DNA from: Wurfbainia villosa
Taxonomy: Eukaryota; Streptophyta; Magnoliopsida; Zingiberales; Zingiberaceae
Direction: 5' to 3'
Length of the DNA stretch: 64,000 nucleotides
Assembly: GCA_025175895.1 (NCBI GenBank)
Contig: CM045988.1
Coordinates: forward strand, 12,119,647 to 12,183,646
Within the stretch, counting starts at the first letter, position 1. Each line of letters opens with the position of its first letter. The position numbers were made by a program, and so were the translations under genes. The notes under the pieces were generated by a model. The model ran no database searches. It was not told the DNA's origin and was given only the letters and a program-made list of their open reading frames with translations. Below are positions 45,248 through 55,167 of the stretch, piece after piece.

Positions 45248-47088
45248 TTGTGGGTCCATGATTATACAAATTCATATGGATGTAGACATGTATAATCAAC
45301 ACATACAAACATATTAATAAGAACATGCAAAGATCGATAATAAAACTTGTAAAACTTTTATACCTCTCGATCTTCTATCGTATGTCCTAACCTCCTTGTA
45401 GACTTCGTGTGGACGAAGATCCTCCACAAGTTGAAGCTTCCTAGATCTCCTTCAATCAAAAAAAAGAAGAACTCTCCTTCCCTTCTTGCTTGAGCCAACC
45501 ACCAAGCCACAAAAGCTTGATGCCGCCGGCCCCAAGAAAAGAGAGAACAAGATGGCCAACCAAGGAACCAAACAAGGGAACAATCCCTAGCTCCTTTGTG
45601 CCGCCGGCCAAGAGGAAAAGAAGAGGAGAAGAGGAATAGGTTGAGCGCCGACCAAGGTAGAGGGAAGAGAGATATGTGCCGGCAACCCCTTAAGAAGAAA
45701 AAGAGAACCTCCCCTATTGTTGCCGCCCACTCCACCTTCCAAACCCTAGCCGCCCAACCAAACCCTAACCTCCCTAGGATTTCTTGCCGCCCAAGCCAAT
45801 GATAGACAAAACCCTAATCTCCAAAAAAACCATACTTGTCGCCCACCTTAAGACCCCTTTTATAGAGTTAGGCTTAAGCCTTGTTTTAATCTCTATCGTT
45901 GGTTCTAGGGATTTAATCTCAATCGTCGGATCTAGAGATTTAATCTCAACCGTCGGACCTAGAGATTTAATCTCCACCGTCGGTTCTAGGGATTTAATCT
46001 CAACCGTCGGATCTAGAGATTTAATCTCAACCGTCGGATCTAGAGATTTAATCTCCACCATCGGTTCTAGGGATTTAATCTCCACCGTTGGTTCTAGGGA
46101 TTTAATCTCAACCGTCGGATCTAGAGATTTAATCTCAACCGTCGGATCTAGAGATTTAATCTCAATCGTCGGATCTAGAGATTTAATCTCCACCGTTGGA
46201 TCTAGAGTTTTGTTTTCCATCATTGGATCTAGGCTCCATGAGGTTTTAATAGGCTACGATAGGGACCATGAGGATGAGTTGGATCTTGGCCACCCGATGG
46301 ATCGAAACCACACAAACTTGATCCATCAATGATGTTCCATTCCACTAGAGGATCATCATTGAATTACCTCACCAACCCCCATAAATTAATATGGGCTCCA
46401 TACATTATTTGTACATCCATCTCCCCGTGTTTAAGATATCGAATGTCCGTCAATTAATTGATTTACTGACCATCAATCAATTAACATCTAACTTCTCGAG
46501 TAGTACCACTCAACCTTATCATCATGTTGACTAAGCCAACCTGCAGGGTTTACATGATGAACCTTATGAGCTCCTCAAGGGGACATCATCAACCTAATAT
46601 ATAGGACACAGTTTCCTCCTATAATTAACGGCACACCATGTAAATAATATAATTTCCCAACTTACCGGGCATATTGATTTAATCCATTTAAATCTCACCC
46701 TTTGGTAAATCAAAGAAATAAATACTAAGTACATGTACCCGTTATTATATCAGAATTAAGAGCATGTACAACATAATATCCGAGATCCGATTCAATTATG
46801 TAGTCAGCAATAAATTGGATCACCTCTATGTCGGTCCTGCTCAATACACCTAAGTGTACTAGTGTAACTCTATGTTAAAGACAAACCAATACCAAGCTAC
46901 ACTACAACAATGCCAATGGTTTGTCCAAAACCATCTTGGTTGTGAGCCTCTACTTATATTCTACAAGGGACTGATAATATGATCTTCTGTGCCACACCAA
47001 ACACCATGTTATCTACAATGTAAAGTATTAGACAATATGCACACATATAATAAATATAAAGTGCAAACAATGATCATGTGATTCTTAT
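45248..47088 (-). repeat. F 5' LTR, truncated at both ends
   Basis: Matches 40038-41822 of the 3' LTR closely. The missing U5 end is part of the deletion into gag; the missing first 53 bp lie beyond the J insertion. TATA at about 45867-45854. Confidence 0.85.
45883..46233 (-). repeat. 27-bp minisatellite in F 5' LTR, 13 copies
   Basis: Thirteen 27-bp units (351 bp), two more than in the 3' LTR of the same element, although the flanking LTR sequence is nearly identical. Confidence 0.92.
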
Positions 47089-47256
47089 TGATGCGGAAAG
47101 AGTGAAAACCTGCTCGCTCCATTTTGAATGCATTGAAGCACTGAGGGGGGTCTCAGAGGGTCCTCACCGGCCGTAATCAGTAAAGAATAAGAAGATGAAA
47201 TAGGTGAAACGTAAGCAAACCAACGATAGCAATCGAGATTCAGACACAAGATGTAA

Positions 47257-47287
47257 CGTGGTTCGGAATATGGATTCCTACTCCACG
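47257..47287 (-). other. Two-tier stem-loop in LTR leader (J)
   Basis: Outer CGTGG/CCACG; inner GGAAT/ATTCC; loop ATGG. Same outer stem and internal-loop bases (TTC/TACT on plus) as the copia LTRs, with a different inner stem. Confidence 0.7.
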
Positions 47288-47946
47288 GAGGTGAACTTTC
47301 TCACCGGAGGCGGTGCCTAAGCACTTTCACTATGAGGGTCCTCCTTTACGGAGGGTCAATTTCCGAAGGTGGAGGATAGAAGACCTTTTACAGTGATATC
47401 GTAAAGCGAGAAAAATACAAGAGATGTGACAATGATAGATCTCCTTCTTTCTTCTCCGGTGAGGCGACTGTGGTTCTCCTCTTCCTCTTGCATCCTCTGC
47501 TCTCTTGCTGGGTTGGAATTATTGTCGGGTCCTCTTTTCCTCCTTGCTCCCTCCCTTTTATCTTCCCCCTTCCTTCATCGTAACGTCGTAGGTTATCTCC
47601 ATCGTACACGTGGCCACCACCTTTCCCTGGAGAATAATTCTGTTACAGATATCAGGAGTGAAGACTCCTTGGAATATTATGTGGGGCCTCCCAGGCCATT
47701 GCCTAACACCTTTTCCTCTATTTTTCGGGAAACTAGGCTAGATTATCTCCCTCAACCTTCCGTGTTGAGGGAAGCTAGTTTAGGTCTATAGCCCACGGGT
47801 GACCTAGCCCTAGGGCTTTTTATCAACCCGAACCAACTCCTCTTTTCCCCATGTCAAATTCCCTTTGTATTGATCAGATTGGACCGACCTCTTGGCGAAG
47901 CGCCTTCCGTCTCTCCTTTGCTGTATCAATTGCTTTCATTAACTCT

Positions 47947-48061
47947 CCCGTACCAATGGCTTTCAATATTCGCCCGTGCCAATGGATTTCAATATTCGCC
48001 CGTGCCAATGGCTTCTGATATTCGCCCGTGCCAATGGCTTCTGATGTTCGCCCGTGCCAAT
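47947..48061 (+). repeat. 26-bp minisatellite, about 4.4 copies
   Basis: Units start at 47947, 47973, 47999, 48025 and 48051 (CCCGTGCCAATGGCTTCTGA type). Repeated CCAATGG also resembles CCAAT boxes. Lies about 300 bp upstream of the TATA box of the antisense gene. Confidence 0.9.
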
Positions 48062-48367
48062 CTTCCTTTCCTTTCTTAGCTGAGCCGTGTATTTTGGATC
48101 GGATCTTGGGTCACCTGCTAACCCCTCTATCGGGGATTATGTAGGGAAGGTACCAGTAGTATCATTAGTCAACCCCGAAAAATAGTCAAGCGAAGTTATA
48201 AGCTTGACTGTCCCAATGTACATAAAGTTTCTGACCTATTCCTCATTTCTCAACTTAAATCCATCCGTTCCCTTATAACTCTCCCAAGTATATTAAGGGA
48301 GGCCCATTGAGCTCATGGGCTCCGCTTCTCCTTCTCCTTCCGTGCAGCTGAATCGTCGTGGAAAACC

Positions 48368-48376
48368 CTATATAAA
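48368..48376 (+). promoter_or_regulatory. TATA box for antisense gene 1
   Basis: CTATATAAA, 163 bp upstream of the ATG at 48539, giving a plausible 5' UTR. It is oriented with the antisense gene and against J. Confidence 0.55.
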
Positions 48377-48538
48377 CCCTCGCCTTCTCCTTTTAGATAT
48401 CGTTTAGTGTGCTTAACAATCCAGCCTGTTCTTCTCCTCCAGTGATTTTCACCGGCGGTGTTTCGGCGACCCAGCCCTTCCTTTCCCCACACGATTCTTC
48501 TTTAACCCCCGAGTAAGTGCTCTGCTTTGTTCACATCC

Positions 48539-50680
48539 ATGGCTCCTAGGACCACCTCTTCACCCGCCTGGTATGAACATACCATAACCCAGTTAGATTG
48601 TAACCATTATTTCTTTAATATTAAGAATGAATACATAGACCCCTCTATAAAATGTTGTTTCATGACTAAACTGCATCGGCCTCATAGTCCTCCTCCCGGT
48701 TTAACATGCTTTTTCTCTGAACAATTTCTTAATGGCCTATCCCTGCCGATACCACCAGTTTATTTGGACCTTCTAAACTTCTACGGACTACCCCTGAACC
48801 AATTCACCCCCAACTCCTTCCGAATTCTATCGGGAGCCCACATAGTGTTCCAACACTTGAACCTCTCTTTGACCCCTGAAATATTCCATTGCTTCTTCCA
48901 ATTAAAGTCTTCTAAGGCAGGTCTCTTTTATTTATCTAGCCGTTCAGACTGCCAATTCCTGGTGAACCTGCCCACTTCCCACAAGGGCTGGAAGGTAGCC
49001 CTTCCTGAATTGCCTCCCTTCCGAGAAACGAGGACCCAATGCCCCTTCCCGGAAGTGTATAGAGTATTAAGAGAGCTACATTACTGCTCCAAACACCTAA
49101 TAGAAACTCCTCTGTTAAGCCACTTTGGATTGTCTCCTCTACCTTTGATGACTTCGGTTGCTGTAGGTAGGGTGATACTGGTCCTGCACTATGACTTCCT
49201 TTCCAAATTATTCATCTTTCTTATAAGTATACCTTGCAGACGATCTAATGCAGAAGGCTTTGGTGGAAGGGGAAGCTATTGAGGCTTCCAAGAAAAAGAA
49301 GACCTCAACTAAAAGAGGCAAGTTAGTAGCAGCTTTGTCATCCCCCTGAAAAAAGCTGTGACTCATCAAGAAAGTAGCCTCAAGTTCATCAGCTCTTCTT
49401 CCCTTATCTTCTGACCAGCTGAGAGCTCAACCCTTAACCATTTATGAGCCCAGAAGGGAAGGCAATACCTCCCCTGCCCCTTCTTTATCTCCCCAAGGAG
49501 GGGATTCTCCCTCCCAATTTCTTCATTCCTCCCCATCTGCACAAAATTCACCCCGCTTCTCGCATGTAATCCCTCCAAGATCCTATACCTCCCGACTGAG
49601 AACCTCTCCTACCCCTCTTGCACTGCACCCCATCTTCCTTGGAAGGAGAGGATCCTTCCCTTCCTGTTCCTCCGAAGGCCACGCTGGGATCCTTGCTGAA
49701 AATTCGGCACCCTTCGGAGGTAAAATTCTTTAACCAGTCGGGCATACAAGGCCCGTGTGAGCAAGTGGGTAAACTGCTGGCAGAGGTATTTACTTTTTCT
49801 TTTCCTCCTCTCTGCTATGGGTATTTCCCTATACTGATGTATGCTGATAATTTTCCTTTCCTTTTAGGCCTCCACCCAACATAACAACATGGTGGTTCAT
49901 CTAGGTCGATTCCAATCTAGTGTGGAGGCTCACCATTTTGCCGCCGTGTCACAACAGAAAGAGCTCGTGCGGCAATTAAACGAGCAGGAGGCAAAGGAGG
50001 TAGACTTTCGGGGCCAGTGCGAAGATGCCACGATGCAACTAGCCTTGGTCCGAAGCGAAAAAGAGGAGCTACAACGAAAAAATGAAGAATTAGAACAGCG
50101 CCTCTTCTTGCGATCGAGCTGCAATGTAGACATCTGACTCAGAACCAAGGAGTACAAGAGATATCTTATGGACGCCATGATCGAGGATGCTGACTCTTCG
50201 GCTACTATCTCACAGCTTCAACAAGAACGCCACCATCTTAATCTGGAGCGTCAAGCCTGGGCAATTACCAGGGAATCCTGTGCAAAGAAGTGTCAGGAGA
50301 TTTTCTCCATGGTAGCGGCTCTTCCCCGAACCTTATCGCCGGTGGTTCAGCAGCAATCTACCCTTCAACAGGAATATCTTGAAGCTCTTTCATCCTTAGG
50401 ACAGCGAGCTATACAGGCAGCCACCGAGAGAGATGCTTTGACAATTAAATTGGTGGAAAGTCAAGCTCAGGTGGTTCACTGTCAGGACCAACTAAAGGAG
50501 CAGGAAGCCGACCTCAAGGGGCGCTATGTCAAGAAGGGGGTAGATCTCTTTATACTAGGTTTTGAGGGGTCCTCGGCTCAAAATGCCGAACAAGGATACC
50601 CGCCTCCTGGCACGGACACTAGCTATCTAGATCCCACGGAGGCGTTAGCTAAATGTCCGCCCGAACTCTTTGAATTGTAA
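48539..50680 (+). pseudogene. J antisense gene 1: Transposase_28-like domain plus coiled coil, two introns
   Basis: Exon 1 (48539-49166) encodes a gypsy-type Transposase_28 (PF04195-like) domain: about residues 70-123 read PPVYLDLLNFYGLPLNQFTP, then RILSGAHIVFQHL and FHCFFQLK. Intron 1 is 49167-49239 (GTAGGG...TTGCAG) and restores the frame in phase 1, leading to a Lys-rich then Ser/Pro-rich segment. Two TGA codons (49347, 49359) and a one-base shift near 49610 damage it. Intron 2 is 49786-49867 (GTATTT...TTTTAG, phase 0). Exon 3 is a coiled coil (VRSEKEELQRKNEELEQRLF) with one TGA at 50135-50137, ending KCPPELFEL. Function unknown; known only as a domain carried by gypsy elements. The introns show it was a spliced nuclear gene read opposite to J. 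Confidence 0.7.
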
Positions 50681-51074
50681 TTTCTACTATTCTCCTTTTT
50701 TGATAATTTTATCAATAGCCTCTCTTCTGCTTCTGAATGATGAATTTGTTCATAGCCTTAGTTATCATCGTCTTATCATGCTTCTTGACGGGTCGGGAAT
50801 TCTGGACCAATTTTAACCTCCTCCTTTTTTTATTTTTTTATGCCGTTATCTCCTTTCCCGTATCGGATGGTGCAATCACCTCGTTGGTTCGGGCTTATGG
50901 GAGAGATATTGAATAACATTATTCACCTCCGCCCCAATTTCGGTTCGGGAATCTTCTTGAAGTATTTTGTCTGATATTATTCACACCCGTCCCGATTTCA
51001 GTTTGGGAACTTGCTTTAAGTGACTCTCATTAGCCTTCCCATTCCTTTTCTTTGCTTATCCACCTCCTCTTCAT
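50681..51074 (+). other. Gap between antisense ORFs
   Basis: About 390 bp with no gene. TATTATTCACNCCCG-type sequence with CCGATTTC(A/G)G occurs twice (50917, 50979). Ends with TATAAATTATC (51075), a possible promoter for the next ORF. Confidence 0.5.
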
Positions 51075-51092
51075 TATAAATTATCACCCTCC

Positions 51093-51578
51093 ATGTCTTC
51101 GTCCCTCTCTCTCACTAGCATGGCTTCAGCAGGGCATCCCATCGAAATTTCTTCAGAGTCAGAATCCTTCAAATTATGGAACTGGGCTTCGGAAGATACT
51201 GGAGACTCAGAGACCCGCTCGCTGACCACTTCACCTTCCGCCTTCCGCCTTCCTTCCAGTCCAACTCCAACTCCTCCTAAAGGGAGGTCTTTTCGGGCTC
51301 CTTTCCCTTCCTTCCGCAACAGGGTGTGGAATCCTCCCTTCACCTGGGAGTATACAGTGGGAGACCCCCGCGCCGCTGACGAACTTCCTCCACTTCCGCC
51401 AGCGCTGGCTTTCATCCCAATCCCCCCGGCAGGAGCTCCTCCTTCTTCGTTCAACGAAGGTCTCTCAGCTCTTCCTTCACCTCAAGTCGAGCGCTTCAGG
51501 GTCATCCTGGCGCCCTCTCCTTCCAAAGAGACCTCTCTCGCCCCGTCTATGGGGAGTAATCAGAGAAAATCTGTATAG
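51093..51578 (+). CDS. J antisense ORF 2: Ser/Pro-rich protein, unrecognised
   Basis: 161 codons without a break. TATAAATT at 51075 would place transcription near 51105, so the ATG at 51120 (MASAGHPIEISSESESFKLW) is the likelier start. The protein is rich in Ser, Pro and Glu, with a central WNPPFTWEYTVGDP segment and a Pro-rich tail; no domain is recognised. It keeps an open frame among damaged neighbours, which could be chance for a low-stop, C-rich stretch. The reverse frame is also open over part of it, so coding is not certain. Confidence 0.45.
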   Translation: MSSSLSLTSMASAGHPIEISSESESFKLWNWASEDTGDSETRSLTTSPSAFRLPSSPTPTPPKGRSFRAPFPSFRNRVWNPPFTWEYTVGDPRAADELPPLPPALAFIPIPPAGAPPSSFNEGLSALPSPQVERFRVILAPSPSKETSLAPSMGSNQRKSV

Positions 51579-51860
51579 ATCAAATTAGTGTAATAATTTC
51601 AAATATATGAGTAAAAATGAGAGAGGGAACTTGAGGTTTGCTTTTGTCTTTTTCTCGTAGAGGTAAGAGTTCTGTCTTCGAAAGGACGATAATCCGATCT
51701 GAACATGCCTTCTTCTATCATCGCCCGGGGATTCGGACCTTCTTAATTACAGTTATAGGCCCGTTGCCCTTCCCACTACTGCCCCCACGTCTCCTCTCCT
51801 TTACTGGCATTTATGGTCCCCCTTTCTTCTGCCCATAAATGCACCTTCCCCCTTCGTTGC

Positions 51861-51868
51861 TATAAAAG
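51861..51868 (+). promoter_or_regulatory. TATA box for antisense ORF 3
   Basis: TATAAAAG, 52 bp before the ATG at 51920. Confidence 0.5.
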
Positions 51869-51919
51869 TTCCCGATCTTTACCTGATAGCTTCCATCCTT
51901 CCCTTTTCTCTTTATTTGC

Positions 51920-52196
51920 CATGGATAGAATATACGAGCAGGCGTGAGCCTCTCCTTCTGAAGAACAGATAAATGACCGCCGATACATAGTTAGCTTGGA
52001 GGAGCAAGTGAAGTACTTACAGCAGCGGCTGAAGGAAACTTCCGCCAGTAATCGCTCCCTACGCCAACAACTGGTCGGGTCCCAAAAGGAATTGGCCAAA
52101 CAAGTTTTCCTGCAGCAGTCTTACCGGCGACAACTATTGTGTCAACCTCAACCATATAAGAGAGCTCCCTCCGTTCCTCCCAACAAAGAACTATAA
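51920..52196 (+). pseudogene. J antisense ORF 3: short coiled-coil protein
   Basis: From ATG at 51920 (MDRIYEQA) through a TGA at 51944-51946, then SPSEEQINDRRYIVSLEEQ and a heptad-like helix (VKYLQQRLKETSASNRSLRQ) to the stop at 52196; about 91 codons. It resembles the coiled-coil tails of antisense genes 1 and 4 in composition (Gln/Leu/Arg). Function unknown. Confidence 0.45.
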
Positions 52197-52462
52197 TACT
52201 CAAGATGTATAAGGGTTTCTATTTGTCGTTTTCCCTCGTAAATGACTTAAAATATGTAATTCCTTTGCATTAATGAACTTTCCCAGTTTATCTCCTTTCT
52301 CCAGTGTTTTCTGCATTGTACCACGCTTTACTTCTTTCGTATCCCCATAGACTGAGACATATATCGGCTCTTCCGCCTTTATAATCCGCTTGGGATATAG
52401 AACCATTAAATGAATTGACTCTGCTATTTTGCAAGGATAAAACAATATAGGGTTAAATAATA
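52197..52462 (+). other. Noncoding stretch before the 98-bp array
   Basis: No gene seen; AT-rich, leading into the tandem array. Confidence 0.5.
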
Positions 52463-53008
52463 ACCGAGGGGTCTCGGTTCTTCCGTTCCACCACCACACG
52501 GGGATATCTTCCGCTCTGCCTCGCGGGGATAGAAACTTATATGTATAATAAATAATAATAATTGAGGGGTCTCGGTTCTTCCGTTCCACCACCACACGGG
52601 GATATCTTCCGCTTTAGATGTAGAATAAATAATAATATCCGAGGGTCTCGGTTCTTCCGTTCCACCACCACAGGATATCTTCCGCTCGCCTCGCGGGATA
52701 AAAATTTAGATTTAGAATAAATAATAATGACCGAGGGTCTCGGTTCTTCCGTTCCACCACCACACTGGGGATATCTTCCGCCTCGCCTCAGGATAGAAAT
52801 TTAGATGTAGAATAAATAATAATAACCGAGGGTCTCGGTTCTTCCGTTCCACCACCACACGGGGATATCTTCCACTCTGCCTCGCGGGGATAGAAATTTA
52901 GATGTAGAATAAATAATAATAACCGAGGGGTCTCGGTTCTTCCGTTCCACCACCACACGGGGATATCTTCCGCTCTGCCTCGCGGGGATAGAAATTTAGA
53001 TGTATATA
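52463..53008 (-). repeat. About 98-bp tandem array, 6 copies, in J 3' region
   Basis: Units start CCGAGGG(G)TCTCGGTTCTTCC at about 52463, 52561, 52639, 52731, 52825 and 52923; each ends with AGATGTAGAATAAATAATAAT. Units vary from about 78 to 98 bp by internal deletions. Each unit contains CCGAG...CTCGG, a short foldback. 3' untranslated arrays of this kind in Tat/Ogre elements are a known source of satellites. Confidence 0.9.
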
Positions 53009-53225
53009 GTCCCGAAGCCATCAATATAAAGGAGGCAACGCTTTCATACCCTCCATCTATTGTGCTTGCCTTACAAGGGGAACGCCATATCCGCCCCTTC
53101 CCATGTAATTGAAGGCTCTAGCACCCACCGAGCCATTTAGGAAAAATAATCCTTCTTTCCCTTTCATTTATGGCGCTTTTATCACAGTAGAGCCCAAGAA
53201 CGATTATCAGCCCACTCACTTCCCC

Positions 53226-53234
53226 TTTATAAGG
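53226..53234 (+). promoter_or_regulatory. Possible TATA box for antisense gene 4
   Basis: TTTATAAGG, 134 bp before the ATG at 53360. Weaker match than the others. Confidence 0.35.
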
Positions 53235-53359
53235 GATCCTTTTGCCTTCATTTCTCTGCCTATCTTCATCCCTTTGCCTTTTCATCTCCTTCTTCTCCGT
53301 CTGTTCATTCCTCTGCCGCCATACTTCGTTGCCCCAATCCTTATTCTTAGATCATCAAA

Positions 53360-53843
53360 ATGCACTCTACCTTTTTTCGAGATAGCGGGTCGTTATCCAC
53401 ATCGCAAGAGGAAAGTCGGTCATCCGTCAACTTTGACCTCTTCTTCCCCTCCCCCGGTCACCAACACAGCTACTTCACCTTGTCCGTCTTCCTCTCCCCC
53501 CCCCCTTGAATCTCTTGTTACTTCTACCCCGGAGGGAATTGGTACCATTATTCCTTCCTCCATTTCCCCGACATTTGCAAACCCTAACTCCCATACTTTT
53601 TCTCCCTCTGCCACCAACATTCAGAAGTCGCCTTCTCCTCCACCCCAACCTGAGGATGAACTTGGGGAGGATGCGCCTCCATGTCAGCCGATGATAGAGA
53701 CTGACCCATCCTTGCCTTCTTTCTCCCCTGAATACCATTCTTCCTCCAAACCCATGGCGATCGATGTCCCCTTACCGCAAGCTTCCCCTTCCACTCATCG
53801 CCGGAAGAGCCCCTCTCCTCTTCCAAATGTCATTCCCCTTCTT
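53360..53843 (+). pseudogene. J antisense gene 4, 5' part (before G)
   Basis: ATG at 53360 (MHSTFFRDSG) seems one base out of frame with the good reading, which is Lys/Arg- then Ser/Pro-rich (HRKRKVGHPS, then SPPPVTNTATSP and DELGEDAPP); a slip in the T run at 53371-53376 would explain this. It lacks the Transposase_28 domain of gene 1 but matches its Ser/Pro-rich middle. G is inserted at 53844, and the frame continues at 62432 when G and one target copy are removed. Confidence 0.55.
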
Positions 53844-54455
53844 TGTTGGTGCAGTGGGCACCTAAGTCAAACCTAAGTTTTGATTAAAGAAAACGATACA
53901 AAGTTAAGCTTATATTGTTATCTCACGAGCTAAATCAAGTGTGCAGAAAAGTCTCAATGCTGGAGCTGAAGGCTAGCGACACCCGGAGGAAGCCGCGGTG
54001 GTCAGGCGATACTCGAGTTACTTCGGAGGGAGCCGAAGGAATCGAGTGGAAGGCCAGAAGCAAAAGCGACACGTAAGTATCGAGGTAAGCTCGTGTGTGC
54101 GAGCGTAAGTGAGGTCGTATCCTCTTTACGGGGATGATCTTAAGCGTAGATCCGACCAAAGACATCCCATAGATGGTCTAGGTCGAGATCAGATGGTCGG
54201 AGGCCGTCAAAATAATGTTTTCTTTGAGCTAACTTTGCCCTGCAGCTAGCATCGGATCATTGCCGGCGGAGGACTCGGATCGCCATCAAACCATTGCTGA
54301 AGGTCGACTCGGCGATCTTCGCCATCGGATCGTGATGATGGCCATCGGTCGATGGTCAATGATCATATTCGAGGAGTCAAGGATTATCACCAAATTTCAA
54401 GGGAAGATGTGCTCAAATTTGATTGGCTAGGGTTCCTCTCGAAAAGGGGCTCAAA

Positions 54456-54470
54456 GGCTATAAAAGGAGG
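54456..54470 (+). promoter_or_regulatory. TATA box of G 5' LTR
   Basis: GGCTATAAAAGGAGG; repeated at 61941-61955 in the 3' LTR. Confidence 0.6.
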
Positions 54471-54776
54471 GCCAAACCTAGGGTTTCATATAATTTTCTA
54501 AGTGCTCAAAAGCCTCCGTTACGCTGCAACTCTCCGACAACGAAGTCCTTCCATTCCGACGTCTAGGTTTAACTTTCCTTATTATTTTTGTACGTCGGTA
54601 TTAGTATTTTGTTATCAGTTGTTCATCTACTTTTCGGAGCTTTTATCGTATACGAGGAGAGGGGGAGTGTCCCTCTACCTTAAAGTTTTTTTTGTATCGA
54701 TTAACTCCTACCTCCAACGAGGAGGAGTTCCTTTAGTGCTTTTGCCCTCCGTACGTGGTCAAGGACCACTAGGGCC

Positions 54777-54808
54777 TTGGAGTAGTAGCCGAAGGCTACG
54801 AACCAAGT
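54777..54808 (+). other. Two-tier stem-loop in LTR leader (G 5' LTR)
   Basis: Outer CTTGG/CCAAG, internal loop AGTA/GAA, inner GTAGCC/GGCTAC, loop GAA. Both stems differ from A/D (CGTGG/CCACG; GGAACC/GGTTCC) by compensating changes. Confidence 0.8.
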
Positions 54809-54948
54809 AAAACTTCATTGTCTTTATTTACTTTACATTTCTGCTGCAATTAATTAATTATCTCTCAAGTTTTAACGAATGAAAGAAAAAGAAAAGGTTT
54901 TTCGCTATTCACCCCCCCCCCTCTAGCGAACCGCATCGATCCAACAAT

Positions 54949-54970
54949 TGGTATCAGAGCCGGGGGTTGC
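54949..54970 (+). other. G primer-binding site
   Basis: TGGTATCAGAGCCGGGGG two bases after the 5' LTR; initiator-Met tRNA complement. Confidence 0.9.
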
Positions 54971-55167
54971 TAAGATTTGGTGAAACCACCAATCTAGCCA
55001 TTTTTCACAGATTTATTTTTCTTTTATTTCTGTTTATTTTAGATTTTTTCTTTTCGCTTTGTTAAATCTACTCCCGCACTACTAATCCAAGACGCGAGTC
55101 TTGGTACTTTTTGTGTGTTTTTTGTCGTTGCTAGTTTTTCCTTCGTCTTCTTTTGTCTTTTGTTCTA

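Larger units (their letters stand above)
39811..47088 (-). mobile_element. Element F: copia retrotransposon related to E, 5' truncated
   Basis: Minus strand: partial 5' LTR (47088-45248), abrupt joint into the C-terminal part of gag (45247), pol to 41910, purine tract AGTGGGAGAT, and 3' LTR (41876-39811). The LTR end, PBS, leader and N-terminal Gag are deleted at the 45247/45248 joint. The 5' LTR also lacks its first about 53 bp because J inserted there. Same family as E by protein and LTR features. Confidence 0.8.
47089..48100 (-). repeat. J 3' LTR (right limit approximate)
   Basis: The minus-strand LTR end ...CCGCATCA abuts F at 47089. It includes a leader stem-loop (47257-47287) preceded by CCTCC/GGAGG complementary blocks, and a TATA-like GATAAAAGGGAGG at about 47556-47544. 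The LTR start was not found. The assignment rests on the layout and the F junction. Confidence 0.45.
53844..54946 (+). repeat. G 5' LTR (1103 bp)
   Basis: Starts TGTTGGTGCAGTGGGCACC. TATA GGCTATAAAAGGAGG at 54456-54470; leader stem-loop at 54777-54808. Differs strongly from the 3' LTR only in about 54252-54367. Confidence 0.92.

Noticed and set aside
40571..46332. Long ORFs with repeated ISTVGSRDL or VEIKSLDPT (plus and minus strands)
   Set aside because: They are translations of the 27-bp minisatellite; 27 is divisible by three so every frame is periodic and open. They lie in LTR U3, not in a gene.
47426..47791. 121-codon plus-strand ORF
   Set aside because: Lies in the LTR-like end of J, Ser/Leu-rich without a domain; probably chance.
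54949..54970. tRNA-like match TGGTATCAGAGC
   Set aside because: A primer-binding site complementary to a tRNA 3' end, not a tRNA gene; no cloverleaf.
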